From: Hydractinia symbiolongicarpus
Taxonomy: Eukaryota; Cnidaria; Hydrozoa; Anthoathecata; Hydractiniidae
Length of the DNA stretch: 64,000 nucleotides
Assembly: GCF_029227915.1 (NCBI RefSeq)
Contig: NC_079880.1
Coordinates: 33,165,501-33,229,500, forward strand
Direction: 5' to 3'
A program made the position numbers and the translations under genes. The notes under the pieces were generated by a model. It was not told where the DNA came from and did no database searches. It saw nothing but the letters and a program-made list of their open reading frames with translations. Of this stretch, positions 1 through 14,125 are shown piece by piece; within the stretch, counting starts at the first letter, position 1; the number at the start of each line of letters is the position of its first letter.

Positions 1-1228
1 TGTGGTTTACTGCGTTGTAAAGCCATGGAACCAGGAAAAACAACTTAGGACGCTCTCGTGTATTGAGAGTGGAAAGACTAGACCAATGGTAACCTGCGCA
101 GGCACGCAGACCAAGGTGATTTACGTGTAAGGACTTTATTAGGCGGCAAAGGCGGTATTTTTGCTTTTCAATGGCGTGTGCATGTAGTTGACGGCGTTCC
201 AAAGCTATGGAGCCAGAGAAAACAACTTAGGACGTCGTAGTGCATTGACAGTGGAAGGACTAGACCAATGGTAACCTGTGCAGTGACGCAGAACGACGCG
301 ATGTACGTGTATGGCATTTAATAGGCGTCAAAAGGCCGTATTATAGCCTTTTCATGACGTGTGCATGTGCTTTACGCCGTTGTAAAGCCATGGAACCAGG
401 AAAAACAACTTAGGACGGCGTAGTGTATTGAGAGTGGAAGGAGTAGACCAATGGTAACCTGCGCAGCCACGCGGAACCACGCGATTAACGTGTAAGGCCT
501 TTAATAGGCGGCAAATGGCCGTATTATAGCCTTTTCATGGCGTGTGCATGTGGATTACAGCGTTCTGAAGCCATGGAACCAGGAATAACAACTTAGGACG
601 TTCTAGTGTATTGAGAGTGGAAGGAATAGACCAATGAGAGCAAGCTTAGACGCGTGGAACCACGTGATTTACCTGTAAGGCCTTTATTAGGCGTCAAAAG
701 GCCGTATTATAGCCTTTTCATGGCGTGTGCATGTGGATTACGGCTTTCTAAAGCCATGGAACCAGGAATAACAACTTAGGACGTTCTAGTGTATTGTGAG
801 TGGAAGGACTAGACCAATGGTAACCTGCGCAGGCACGCGAAACCACACGATTACGTGTAAGGCATTTAATAGGCGTCAAAAGGCCATATTATAGCCTTTT
901 CATGGCGTGTACATGTGGTTTACGGCGTTGTAAAGCCATGGAACCAGGAAAAACAACTTAGGACGGCGTAGTGTATTGTGAGTGGAAGAACTAGACCAAT
1001 GGTAACAAGCTTGGACGCGTGGAACCACGTGATTTACGTGTAAGGCCTTTATTAGGCGTCCAGGGGCCGTATTATAGCCTTTTCTTGGCGTGTGCATGTG
1101 GATTACGGCGTTCTGAAGCCATGGAACCAGGAATAACAACTTAGGACGTTCTAGTGTATTGAGAGTGGAAGGACAAGACCAATGGTAACCTGCGCAGGCA
1201 CGCAAAACCACACGATTACGTGTAAGGC

Positions 1229-1500
1229 ATTTAATGGGCGCCAAAAGGCCGTATTGCAGCCTTTAGACGCATGTGCACGTAGTTGACGGCGTTGTACAGC
1301 CTTGTCGACGGGAAAATAACTTAGGACGTTTTAGTGCATTGAGAATGGAAAAACTAGACCAATGGTAACCGGTATAGACGCTTGGAACCGTATAACTTAC
1401 GTGTAAGGCTTTTATTAGGCGGCAAAATGCCATATTGCTGGTTATAGACGTGTGTGCATGTAATTGACGGCGTTCCAAAGCCATGGAGCCAGAGAAAGTA
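1229..1500 (-). repeat. Diverged satellite dimer (types C and D), block 1 copy 1
   Basis: Type D has ATTGCAGCCTTTAGACGCAT and GTTGTACAGCC; type C has CCATATTGCTGGTTATAGAC and GGCGTTCCAAAGCCATGG. Both are far from the common monomer yet always occur together in this order. The box beside GGTAAC is CCGGTATAGACGC instead of the usual two versions. Confidence 0.8.
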
Positions 1501-2865
1501 ACTTAGGACGTCGTAGTGTATTGAGAGTGGAAGGACTAGACCAATGGTAACCTGCGCAGGCACGCAGAACCACGCGATTTACGTGTAAGGCATTTAATAG
1601 GCGTCAAAAGGCCGTATTATAGCCTTTTCATGGCGTGTGCATGTGGTTTACGGCGTTGTAAAGCCATGGAACCAGGAAAAACAACTTAGGACGGCGTAGT
1701 GTATTGAGAGTGGAAGAACTAGACCAATGGTAACAAGCTTGTACGCGTGGAACCACGTGATTTACGTGTAAGGCCTTTATTAGGCGTCCAGAGGCCGTAT
1801 TATAGCCTTTTCATGGCGTGTGCATGTGGATTACGGCGTTCTGAAGCCATGGAACCAGGAATAACAACTTAGGACGTTCTAGTGTATTGAGAGTGGAAGG
1901 AATAGACCAATGAGAGCAAGCTTGGACGCGTGGAACCACGCAATTTAATTGTAAGGCCTTTATTAAGCGTCAAAAGGCCGTATTATAGCCTTTTCATGGC
2001 GTGTGCATGTGGATCACGGCTTTCTAAAGCCATGTAACCAGGGTAAACAACTTAAGACGGCGTAGTGTATTAGGAGTGAAAGAACTAGACCAATGGTAAC
2101 AAGCTTGGACGCGTGGAACCCCGTGATTTACGTGTAAGGCATTTAATAGCCGTCAAAAGGCCGTATTATAGCCTTTTCATGGCGTGTGCATGTGGTTTAC
2201 GGCGTTGTAAAGCCATGGAACCAGGAAAAACAACTTAGGACGGCGTAGTGTATTGAGAGTGGAAGAACTAGACCAATGGTTACAAGCTTGGACGCGTGGA
2301 ACCACGTGATTTACCTGTAAGGCCTTTATTAGGCGTCAAAAGGCCGTATTATAGCCTTTTCATGGCGTGTGCATGTGGATTACCGCTTTCTAAAGCCATG
2401 AAACCAGGAATAACAACTTAGGACGTTCTAGTGTATTGTGAGTGGAAGGACTAGACCAATGGTAACCTGCGCAGGCACGCGAAACCACACGATTACGTGT
2501 AAGTCATTTAATAGGCGTCAAAAGGCCGTATTATAGCCTTTTCATGGCGTGTGCATGTGGTTTACGGCGTTGTAAAGCCATGGAACCAGGAAAAACAACT
2601 TAGGACGGCGTAGTGTATTGAGAGTGGAAGAACTAGACCAATGGTAACAAGCTTGTACGCGTGGAACCACGTGATTTTCGTGTAAGGCCTTTATTAGGCG
2701 TCCAGGGGCCGTATTATAGCCTTTTCATGGCGCGTGCATGTGGATTACGGCGTTCTGAAGCCATGGAACCAGGAATAACAACTTAGGACGTTCTAGTGTA
2801 TTGAGAGTGGAAGGACTAGACCAATGGTAACCTGCGCAGGCACGCGAAACCACACGATTACGTGT

Positions 2866-3137
2866 AAGGCATTTAATGGGCGGCAAAAGGCCGTATTGCA
2901 GCCTTTAGACGCATGTGCACGTAGTTGACGGCGTTGTACAGACTTGTCAATGGGGAAAATAACTTAGGACGTTTTAGTCCATTGAGAATGGAAAAACTAG
3001 ACCAATGGTAACCGGTATAGACGCTTGGAACCGTCTATCTTACGTGTAAGGCTTTTATTAGGCGGCAAAATGCCATATTGCTGGTTATAGACGTGTGTGC
3101 ATGTAATTGACGGCGTTCCAAAGCCATGGAGCCAGAG
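2866..3137 (-). repeat. Diverged satellite dimer, block 1 copy 2
   Basis: Same C/D pair as at 1229, 1643 bp (9 monomers) further on. It has ACCGTCTATC where copy 1 has ACCGTATAAC. Confidence 0.8.
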
Positions 3138-5409
3138 AAAGTAACTTAGGACGTCGTAGTGTATTGAGAGTGGAAGGACTAGACCAATGGTAACCTGCGC
3201 AGGCACGCGGAACCACGCGATTTACGTGTAAGGTATTTAATAGGCGTCAAAAGGACGTATTATAGCCTTTTCATGACGTGTGCATGTGGTTTACGGCGTT
3301 GTAAAGCCATGGAACCAGGAAAAACAACTTAGGACGGCGTAGTGTATTGAGAGTGGAAGAACTAGACCAATGGTAACAAGCTTGGACGCGTGGAACCACG
3401 TGATTTACCTGTAAGGCCCTTATTAGGCGTCAAAAGGCCGTATTATAGCCTTTTCATGGCGTGTGCATGTGGATCACGGCTTTCTAAAGCCATGGAACCA
3501 GGAATAACAACTTAGGACGTTCTAGTGTATTGTAAGAGGAAGGACTAGACCAATGGTAACCTGCGCAGGCACGCGAAACCACACGATTACGTGTAAGGCA
3601 TTTAATAGGCGTCCAAAGGCCGTATTATAGCCTTTTTATGGCATGTGCATGTGGTTTACGGCGTTGTAAAGCCATGGAACCAGGAATAACAACTTAGACG
3701 TTCTAGTGTATTGTGAGTGGAAGGACTAGACCAATGGTAACCTGCGAAGGCACGCGAAACCACACGATTACGTGTAAGGCCTTTAATAGGCGTCCAAAGG
3801 ACGTATTATAGCCTTTTTATGGCATGTGCATGTGGTTTACGGCGTTGTAAAGCCATGGAACCAGGAATAACAACTTAGGACGAAATAGTGTATTGTGAGT
3901 GGAAGGACTAGACCAATGGTAACCTGCGAAGGCACGCGAAACCACACGATTACGTGTAAGGCCTTTAATAGGCGGCAAATGGCCGTATTATAGCCTTTTC
4001 ATGGCGTGTGCATGTGGATTACGGCGTTCTGAAGCCATGGAACCAGGAATAACAACTTAGGACGTTCTAGTGTATTGAGAGTGGAAGGAATAGACCAATG
4101 GTAACAAGCTTGGACGGGTGGAACCCCGTGATTTACGTGTAAGGCATTTAATAGGCGTCAAAAGGCCGCATTATAGCCTTTTCATGGCGTGTGCATGTGG
4201 TTTACGGCGTTGTAAAGCCATGGAACCAGGAAAAACAACTTAGAACGTTCTAGTGTATTGAGAGTGGAAGGACTAGACCAATGGTAACCTGCGCAGGCAC
4301 GCGGAACCACGCGATTACGTGTAAGGCATTTAATAGGCGTCAAAAGGCCGTATTATAGCCTTTTCATGGCGTGTGCATGTGGTTTACGGCGTTGTAAAGC
4401 CATGGAACCAGGAAAAACAACTTAGGATGGCGTAACGTATTGAGAGTGGAAGAACTAGACCAATGGTAACCTGTGCAGTGACGCAGAACCACGCGATGTA
4501 CGTTTATGGCATTTAATAGGCGTCAAAAGGCCGTATTATAGCCTTTTCATGGCGTGTGCATGTGGTTTACGGCGTTGTAAAGCCATGTAACCAGGAAAAA
4601 CAACTTAGGACGGCGTAGTTTATTGAGAGTGGAAGGAGTAGACCAATGGTAACCTGAGCAGGCACGCGGAACCACGCGATATACGTGTAAGGACTTTATT
4701 AGGCGTCAATAGGCCGTATTATAGCCTTTTCATGGCGTGTGCATGTGGTTTACAGCGTTGTAAAGCCATGGAACCAGGAAAAACAACTTAGGACGGCGTA
4801 GTGTATTGAGAGTGGAAGACTAGACCAATGGTAACAAGCTTGGACGCGTGGAACCACGTGATTTACCTGTAAGGCCTTTATTAGGCGTCAAAAGGCCGTA
4901 TTATAGCCTTTTCATGGCGTGTGCGTGTGGATTACGGCTTTCTAAAGCCATGGAACCAGGAATAACAACTTAGGACGCTCTCGTGTATTGAGAGTGGAAA
5001 GACTAGACCAATGGTAACCTGCGCACGCACGCAGACCAACGTGATTTACGTGTAAGGACTTTATTAGGCGGCAAAAGGCGGTATTATAGCCTTTTTATGG
5101 CGTGTGCATGTGGTTTACGGCGTTGTAAAGCTATGGAGCCAGAGAAAACAACTTAGGACGTCGTAGTGTATTGAGAGTGGAAGCACTAGACCAATGGTAA
5201 CAAGCTTGGACGCGTGGAACCACGAGATTTACCTTTATTAGGCGTCAAAAGGCCGTATTATAGCCTTTTTATGGCGTGTGCATGTGGATTACGGCTTTCT
5301 AAAGCCATGGAACCAGGAATAACAACTTAGGACGTTCTAGTGTATCAAGAGTGGAAGGACTAGACCAATGGTAACCTGCGCAGGCACGCAAAACCACACG
5401 ATTACGTGT

Positions 5410-5682
5410 AAGGCATTTAATGGGCGGCAAAAGGCCGTATTGCAGCCTTTAGACGCATGTGCACGTAGTTGACGGCGTTGTACAGCCTTGTGGATGGGGA
5501 AAATAACTTAGATCGTTTTAGTCCATTGAGAATGGAAAAACTAGACCAATGGTAACCGGTATAGAGGCTTGGAAACGTCTAACTTACGTGTAAGGCTTTT
5601 ATTAGGCGGCAAAATGCCATATTGCTGGTTATAGACGTGTGTGCATGTAATTGACGGCGTTCCAAAGCCATGGAGCCAGAGA
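5410..5682 (-). repeat. Diverged satellite dimer, block 1 copy 3
   Basis: Same C/D pair, 2544 bp (14 monomers) after copy 2. The surrounding monomers mirror those at 15533-16004 (coordinate sum 21545). Confidence 0.8.
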
Positions 5683-8630
5683 AAATCACTTAGGACGTCG
5701 TAGTGTATTGAGAGTGGAAGGACTAGACCAATGGTAACCTGCGCAGGCACGCGGAACCACGGGATTTACGTGTAAGGCGTTTAATAGGCGTCAAAATGAC
5801 GTATTATAGCCTTTTCATGACGTGTTCGTGTGGTTTACGGCGTTGTAAAGCCATGGAACCAGGAAAAACAACTTAGGACGCTCTCGTGTATTGAGAGTGG
5901 AAAGACTAAACCAATGATAACCTGCGCAGGCACGCAGGCCAACGTGATTTACGTGTAAGGACTTTATTAGGCGGCAAAAGGTAGTATTAATGCTTTTCAA
6001 TGGCGTGTGCACGTAGTTGACGGCGTTCCAAAGCTATGGAGCCAGAGAAAACAACTTAGGACATCGTAGTGCATTGACAGTGGAAGGACTAGACCAATGG
6101 TAACCTGTGCAGTGACGCAGAACCACGCGATGTACGTGTATGGCATTTAATAGGCGTCAAACGGCCGTATTATAGCCTTTTCATGGCGTGTGCATGTGGT
6201 TTACGGCGTTGTAAAGCCATGGAACAAGGAAAAACAACTTAGGACGGCGTAGTGTATTGAGAGTGGAAGAACTAGACCAATGGTAACAAGCTTGGACGCG
6301 TGGAACCACGTGATTTACCTGTAAGGCCTTTATTAGGCGTCAAAAGGCCGTATTATAGCCTTTTCATGGCGTGTGCATGTGGATTACGGCTTTCTAAGGC
6401 CATGGAACCAGGAATAACAACTTAGGACGTTCTAGTGTATTAAGAGTGGAAGAACTAGACCAATGGTAACAAGCTTGGCGCGTGGAACCACGTGATTTAC
6501 GTGTAAGGCCTTTATTAGGCGTCCAGAGGCCGTATTATAGCCTTTTCATGGCGTGTGCATGTGGATTACGGCGTTGTAAAGCCATGGAGCCAGGGAAAAC
6601 AACTTAGGACGGCGTAGTGTATTGAGAGTGGAAGAACTAGACCAATGGTAACAAGCTTGGACGCGTGAAACCACGTGATTTACGTGTAAGGCCTTTTTAG
6701 GCGTCCAAAGGCCGTATTATAGCCTTTTCATCGCGTGTGCATGTGGATTACGGCGTTGTAAAGCCATGGAACCAGGGAAAACAACTTAGGACGGCGTAGT
6801 GTATTGAAAGTGGAAGAACTAGACCAATGGTAACAAGCTTGGACGCGTGGAACCTTGTGATTTACGTGTAAGGCCTTTATTAGGCGTCCAGGGGCCGTAT
6901 TAAAGCCTTTTCATGGCGTGTGCATGTGGATTACGGTGTTCTGAAGCCATGGAACCAGGAATAACAATTTAGGACGGCGTAGTGTATTGAGAGTGGAAGG
7001 ACTAGTCCAATGGTAACCTGCGCAGGCACGCGAAACCACACGATTACGTGAAAGGCATTTAATAGGCGTCAAAAGGCCGTATTATAGCCTTTTCATGGCG
7101 TGTGCATGTGGTTTACGGCGTTGTAAAGCCATGTAACCAGGAAAAACAACTTAGGACGGCGTAGTGTATTGAGAGTGGAAGGAGTAGACCAATGGTAACC
7201 TGCGCAGGCACGCAGACTAACGTGATTTACGTGTAAGGACTTTATTAGGCGGCAAAAGGCGGTATTATAGCCTTTTTTGGCGTGTGCATGTGGTTTACGG
7301 CGTTGTAAAGCTATGGAGCCAGAGAAAACAACTTAGGACGTCGTAGTGTATTAAGAGTGGAAGAACTAGACCAATGGTAACCTGAGCAGGCACGCGGAAC
7401 CACGCGATATACGTGTAAGGACTTTATTAGGCGTCAATAGGCCGTATTATAGCCTTTTCATGGCGTGTGCATGTGGTTTACAGCGTTGTAAAGCCATGGA
7501 ACCAGGAAAAACAACTTAGGACGGCGTAGTGTATTGAGAGTGGAAGACTAGACCAATGGTAACAAGCTTGGACGCGTGGAACCACGTGATTTACCTGTAA
7601 GGCCTTTATTAGGCGTCAAAAGGCCGTATTATAGCCTTTTCATGGCGTGTGCGTGTGGATAACGGCTTTCTAAAGCCATGGAACCAGGAATAACAACTTA
7701 GGACGCTCTCGTGTATTGAGAGTGGAAAGACTAGACCAATGGTAACCTGCGCAGGCACGCAGACCAACGTGATTTACGTGTAAGGACTTTATTAGGCGGC
7801 AAAAGGCGGTATTATAGCCTTTTTATGGCGTGTGCATGTGGTTTACGGCGTTGTAAAGCTATGGAGCCAGAGAAAACAACTTAGGACGTCGTAGTGTATT
7901 GAGAGTGGAAGAACTAGACCAATGGTAACAAGCTTGGACGCGTGGAACCACGAGATTTACCTTTATTAGGCGTCAAAAGGCCGTATTATAGCCTTTTTAT
8001 GGCGTGTGCATGTGGATTACGGCTTTCTAAAGCCATGGAACCAGGAATAACAACTTAGGACGTTCTAGTGTATCAAGAGTGGAAGGACTAGACCAATGGT
8101 AACCTGCGCAGGCACGCAAAACCACACGATTACGTGTAAGGCATTTAATGGGCGGCAAAAGGCCGTATTATAGCCTTTTCATGGCGTGTGCATGTGGTTT
8201 ACGGCGTTGTAAAGCCATGTAACCAGGAAAAACAACTTAGGACGGCGTAGTGTATTGAGAGTGGAAGGAGTAAACCAATGGTAACCTGCGCAGGCACGCA
8301 GACCAACGTGATTTACGTGTAATGACTTTATTAGGCGGCAAAAGGCGGTATTATAGCCTTTTTTGGCGTGTGCATGTGGTTTACGGCGTTGTAAAGCTAT
8401 GGAGCCAGAGAAAAGAACTTAGGACGTCGTAGTGTATTAAGAGTGGAAGAACTAGACCAATGGTAACAAGCTTGGACGCGTGGAACCACGTGATTTACCT
8501 TTATTAGGCGTCAAAAGGCCGTATTATAGCCTTTTCATGGCGTGTGCATGTGGATTACGGCTTTCTAAAGCCATGGAACCAGGAATAACAACTTAGGACG
8601 TTCTAGTGTATTGAGAGTGGAAGGACTAGA

Positions 8631-8707
8631 CCAATAGTAACCTGCGCAGGCACGCGAAACCACACGATTACATGTAAGGCATTTAATGGGCGGCAAAAGG
8701 ACTAGAT
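8631..8707 (-). repeat. Truncated satellite monomer (about 76 bp)
   Basis: The interval between successive CCAATGG-type landmarks is 76 bp instead of ~182. GGGCGGCAAAAGG jumps directly to ACTAGATTAATGG, with AAGG shared by both sides of the deletion, so about 106 bp were lost at a short homology. Confidence 0.8.
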
Positions 8708-8759
8708 TAATGGTAACCTGTGCAGTGACGCAGAACCACGCGATGTACGTGTATGGCAA

Positions 8760-9843
8760 TTAATAGGCGTCAAAAGGCCGTATTATAGCCTTTTCATGGC
8801 GTGTGCATGTGGCTAACGGCGTTGTAAAGCCATGGAACCAGGAAAAACAACTTAGGACGGCGTAGTGTATTGAGAGTGGAAGGACTAGTCCAATGGTAAC
8901 CTGCGCAGGCACGCGAAACCACACGATTACGTGAAAGGCATTTAATAGGCGTCAAAAGGCCGTATTATAGCCTTTTCATGGCGTGTGCATGTGGTTTACG
9001 GCGTTGTAAAGCCATGTAACCAGGAAACACAACTTAGGACGGCGTAGTGTATTGAGAGTGGAAGGAGTAGACCAATGGTAACCTGCGCAGGCACGCAGAC
9101 CAACGTGATTTACGTGTAAGGACTTTATTAGGAGGCAAAAGGCGGTATTATAGCCTTTTTTGGCGTGTGCATGTGGTTTACGGCGTTGTAAAGCTATGGA
9201 GCCAGAGAAAACAACTTAGGACGTCGTAGTGTATTAAGAGTGGAAGAACTAGACCAATGGTAACAAGCTTGGACGCGTGGAACCACGTGATTTACCTTTA
9301 TTAGGCGTCAAAAGGCCGTATTATAGCCTTTTCATGGCGTGTGCATGTGGTTTACGGCGTTGTAAAGCCATGGAACCAGGAAAAACAACTTAGGACGGCG
9401 TAGTGTATTGAGAGTGGAAGGACTAGTCCAATGGTAACCTGCGCAGGCACGCGAAACCACACGATTACGTGAAAGGCATTTAATAGGCGTCAAAAGGCCG
9501 TATTATAGCCTTTTCATGGCGTGTGCATGTGGTTTACGGCGTTGTAAAGCCATGTAACCAGGAAAAACAACTTAGGACGGCGTAGTGTATTGAGAGTGGA
9601 AGGAGTAGACCAATGGTAACCTGCGCAGGCACGCAGACCAACGTGATTTACGTGTAAGGACTTTATTAGGCGGCAAAAGGCGGTATTATAGCCTTTTTTG
9701 GCGTGTGCATGTGGTTTACGGCGTTGTAAAGCTATGGAGCCAGAGAAAACAACTTAGGACGTCGTAGTGTATTAAGAGTGGAAGAACTAGACCAATGGTA
9801 ACAAGCTTGGACGCGTGGAACCACGTGATTTACCTTTATTAGG
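8760..9843 (-). repeat. Two copies of a ~538-bp three-monomer higher-order repeat next to switch 1
   Basis: The private variant GGACTAGTCCAATGG occurs at 8882 and 9420, 538 bp apart. The linked variants CCATGTAACCAGG, GTGAAAGGC and TTTACCTTTATTAGG repeat at the same spacing. The second copy ends exactly at the orientation switch. Confidence 0.82.
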
Positions 9844-11661
9844 TTCCATGGCTTTACAACGCTGTAAACCACATGCACACGCCGTGAAAAGGCTATAATA
9901 CGGCCTTTTGACGCCTACTAAATGCCTTACACGTAATCGTGTGGTTTCGCGTGCCTGCGCAGGTTACCATTGGTCTAGTCCTTCCACTCTCAATACACTA
10001 GAACGTCCTAAGTTGTTATTCCTGGTTCCATGGCTTTACAACGCCGTAAACCACATGCACACGCCATGAAAAGGCTATAATACGGCCTTTTGACGCCTAT
10101 TAAATGCCTTACACGTAAATCACGGGGGTTCCACGCGTCCAAGCTTGTTACCATTGGTCTAGTTCTTCCACTCTCAATGCACTACGCCGTCCTAAGTTAT
10201 TTTCCCTGGTTCCATGGCTTTACAACGCCGTAAACCACATGCACACGCCATGAAAAGGCTATAATACGGTCTTTTGACGCCTATTAAATGCCTTACACGT
10301 AATCGTGTGGTTTCGCGTGCCTGCGCAGGTTACCATTGGTCTAGTCCTTCCACTCTCAATACACTAGAACGTCCTAAGTTGTTATTCCTGGTTCCATGGC
10401 TTTAGAAAGCCGTAATCCACATGCACACGCCATGAAAAGGCTATAATACGGCCTTTTGACGTCTAATAAAGGCCTTACAGGTAAATCACGTGGTTCCACC
10501 CGTCCAAGCTTGTAACCATTGGTCTAGTTCTTCCACTCTCAATACACGAGAGCGTCCTAAGTTGTTTTCCCTGGCTCCATGACTTTACAACGCCGTAAAA
10601 CACATGCACCCGCCATGAAAAGGCTATAATACGTCCTTTTGACGCCTATCAAAGGCCTTACACTTAAATTACGTGGTTCCACGCGTCCAAGCTCGCTCTC
10701 ATTGGACTATTCCTTCCATTCTCAATGGACTAGAACATCCTAAGTTGTTTTCCCTGGTTCCATGGCTTTACAACGCCGCAAACCACATGCACACGCCATG
10801 AAAAGGCTATAATACGGTCTTTTGACGCCTATTAAATGCCTTACACGTAAATCACGTTGGTCTGCGTGCCTGCGCAGGTTACCATTGGTCTAGTCTTTCC
10901 GCTTACAATACACGAGAGCGTCCAAAGTTGTTATTCCTAGTTCCATGGCTTTAGAAAGTTGTAATCCACATGCACACGCCATGAAAAGGCTATAATACGG
11001 ACTTTTTATGCCTATTAAATGCCTTACACGTAATCGTGTGGTTTCGCGTGCCTGCGCAGGTTACCATTGGTCTAGTCCTTCCACTCTCAATACACTAGAA
11101 CGTCCTAAGTTGTTATTCCTGGTTCCATGGCTTTACAACGCCGTAAACCACATGCACACGCCATGAAAAGGCTATAATACGGCCTTTTGACGCCTATTAA
11201 ATGCTTTACACGTAAATCACGGGGTTCCACGCGTCCAAGCTTGTTACCATTGGTCTAGTTCTTCCACTCTCAATACACTACGCCGTCCTAAGTTTTTTTC
11301 GCTGGTTCCATGGCTTTACAACGCCGTAAACCACATGCACACGCCATGAAAAGGCTATAATACGGTCTTTTGACGCCTATTAAATGCCTTACACGTAAAT
11401 CACGTTGGTCTGCGTGCCTGCGCAGGTTACCATTGGTCTAGTCTTTCCGCTCTCAATACACAAGAGCGTCCAAGGTTGTTATTCCTGGTTCCATGGCTTT
11501 AGAAAGCCGTAATCCACATGCACACGCCATGAAAAGGCTATAATACGGACTTTTGATGCCTATTAAATGCCTTACACGTAAATCACGTGGTTCCGCGTGC
11601 CTGCGCAGGTTACCATTGGTCTAGTCCTTCCACTCTCAATACACTACGACGTCCTAAGTTA

Positions 11662-11935
11662 TTTTCTCTGGCTCCATGGCTTTGGAACGCCGTCAATTAC
11701 ATGCACACACGTCTATAACCAGCAATATGGCATTTTGCCGCCTAATAAAAGCCTTACACGTAAGTTATACGGTTCCAAGCGTCTATACCGGTTACCATTG
11801 GTCTATTTTTTCCATTCTCAATGGACTAAAACGTCCTAAGTTATTTTCTCCATCGACAAGGCTGCACAACGCCGTCAACTACGTGCACATGCGTCTAAAG
11901 GCTGCAATACGGCCTTTTGCCGCCCATTAAATGCC
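11662..11935 (+). repeat. Diverged satellite dimer, block 2 copy 1
   Basis: It has GTCTATAACCAGCAATATGG then TCTAAAGGCTGCAATACGG. Its TTATACGGTTCC variant matches the mirror copy at the end of block 3. Position 11737 inside it is the outer edge of inverted duplication 1. Confidence 0.8.
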
Positions 11936-13856
11936 TTACACGTAATCGTGTGGTTCCGCGTGACTGCGCAGGTTACTATTGGTCTAGTCCTTCCACTCTC
12001 AATGCACTGGGACGTCCTAAGTTGTTTTCCCTGGCTCCATGACTTTACAACGCCGTAAAACACATGCACCCGCCATGAAAAGGCTATAATACGTCCTTTT
12101 GACGCCTATCAAAGGCCTTACACTTAAATTACGTGGTTCCACGCGTCCAAGCTCGCTCTCATTGGACTATTCCTTCCATTCTCAATGGACTAGAACATCC
12201 TAAGTTGTTTTCCCTGGTTCCATGGCTTTACAACGCCGCAAACCACATGCACACGCCATGAAAAGGCTATAATACGGTCTTTTGACGCCTATTAAATGCC
12301 TTACACGTAAATCACGTTGGTCTGCGTGCCTGCGCAGGTTACCATTGGTCTAGTCTTTCCGCTTACAATACACGAGAGCGTCCAAAGTTGTTATTCCTAG
12401 TTCCATGGCTTTAGAAAGTTGTAATCCACATGCACACGCCATGAAAAGGCTATAATACGGACTTTTTATGCCTATTAAATGCTTTACACGTAAATCACGG
12501 GGTTCCACGCGTCCAAGCTTGTTACCATTGGTCTAGTTCTTCCACTCTCAATACACTACGCCGTCCTAAGTTTTTTTCGCTGGTTCCATGGCTTTACAAC
12601 GCCGTAAACCACATGCACACGCCATGAAAAGGCTATAATACGGTCTTTTGACGCCTATTAAATGCCTTACACGTAAATCACGTTGGTCTGCGTGCCTGCG
12701 CAGGTTACCATTGGTCTAGTCTTTCCGCTCTCAATACACAAGAGCGTCCAAGGTTGTTATTCCTGGTTCCATGGCTTTAGAAAGCCGTAATCCACATGCA
12801 CACGCCATGAAAAGGCTATAATACGGACTTTTGATGCCTATTAAATGCCTTACACGTAAATCGCGTGGTTCCGCGTCTAAGCTTGTTACCATTGGTCTAG
12901 TTCTTCCACTCTCAATACACTAGAACGTCCTGAGTTGTTATTCCTGGTTCCATGGCTTCAGAACGCCGTAATCCACATGCACACGCCATGAAAAGGCTAT
13001 AATACGGCCATTTGCCGCCTATTAAAGGCCTTACACGTAATCCTGTGGTTTCGCGTGCCTGCGCAGGTTACCATTGGTCTAGTCCTTCCACTCACAATAC
13101 ACTAGAACGTCCTAAGTTGTTATTCCTGGTTCCATGGCTTTACAACGCCGTAAACCACATGCACACGCCATGAAAAGGCTATAATACGGCCTTTTGACGC
13201 CTATTAAATGCCTTACACGTAAATCCCGGGGGTTCCACGCGTCCAAGCTTGTTACCATTGGTCTAGTTCTTCCACTCTTAATACATTACGCCGTCCTAAG
13301 TTGTTTACCCTGGTTCCATGGCTTTACAACGCCGCAAACCACATGCACACGCCATGAAAAGGCTATAATACGGCCGTTTGACGCCTATTAAATGCCATAC
13401 ACGTACATCGCGTGGTTCTGCGTCACTGCACAGGTTACCATTGGTCTAGTCCTTCCACTGTCAATGCACTACGACGTCCTAAGTTGTTTTCTCTGGCTCC
13501 ATAGCTTTGGAACGCCGTCAACTACGTGCACACGCCATTGAAAAGCAATAATACCGCCTTTTGCCGCCTAATAAAGTCCTTACACGTAAATCACGTTGGC
13601 CTGCGTGCCTGCGCAGGTTACCATTGGTCCAGTCTTTCCACTCTCAATACACGAGAGCGTCCTAAGTTGTTTTTCCTGGTTCCATGGCTTTACAACGCCG
13701 TAAACCACATGCACACGTCATGAAAAGGCTATAATACGTCCTTTTGACGCCTATTAAATGCCTTACACGTAAATCGCGTGGTTCCGCGTGCCTGCGCAGG
13801 TTACCATTGGTCTAGTCCTTCCACTCTCAATACACTACGACGTCCTAAGTTACTTT

Positions 13857-14125
13857 CTCTGGCTCCATGGCTTTGGAACGCCGTCAATTACATGCACACA
13901 CGTCTATAACCAGCAATATGGCATTTTGCCGCCTAATAAAAGCCTTACACGTAAGTTAGACGGTTCCAAGCGTCTATACCGGTTACCATTGGTCTAGTTT
14001 TTCCATTCTCAATGGACTAAAACGTCCTAAGTTATTTTCCCCATCGACAAGGCTGTACAACGCCGTCAACTACGTGCACATGCGTCTAAAGGCTGCAATA
14101 CGGCCTTTTGCCGCCCATTAAATGC
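13857..14125 (+). repeat. Diverged satellite dimer, block 2 copy 2
   Basis: Same pair, 2191 bp (12 monomers) after the previous one. It mirrors the copy at about 20278-20545. Confidence 0.8.

Larger units (their letters stand above)
1..9843 (-). repeat. Satellite array block 1, ~183-bp monomer, minus orientation
   Basis: The block is uninterrupted tandem monomers read on the minus strand; on the plus strand each shows GGCGTTGTAAAGCCATGG, then AACTTAGGACG, then CTAGACCAATGGTAAC, then TTACGTGTAAGGC, then GGCCGTATTATAGCC. Monomers are about 182-183 bp. Two main versions alternate irregularly at the site beside GGTAAC: CCTGCGCAGG or CAAGCTTGG. Three strongly diverged dimers, one truncated monomer near 8631-8707 and a 9-bp-deleted variant (TTTACCTTTATTAGG, near 5230, 7955, 8495, 9293 and 9831) stand out. 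Segment 4653-5430 recurs at 7381-8158 (offset 2728 bp, 15 monomers). No gene is supported; short open frames are a side effect of a period divisible by three. Confidence 0.97.
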
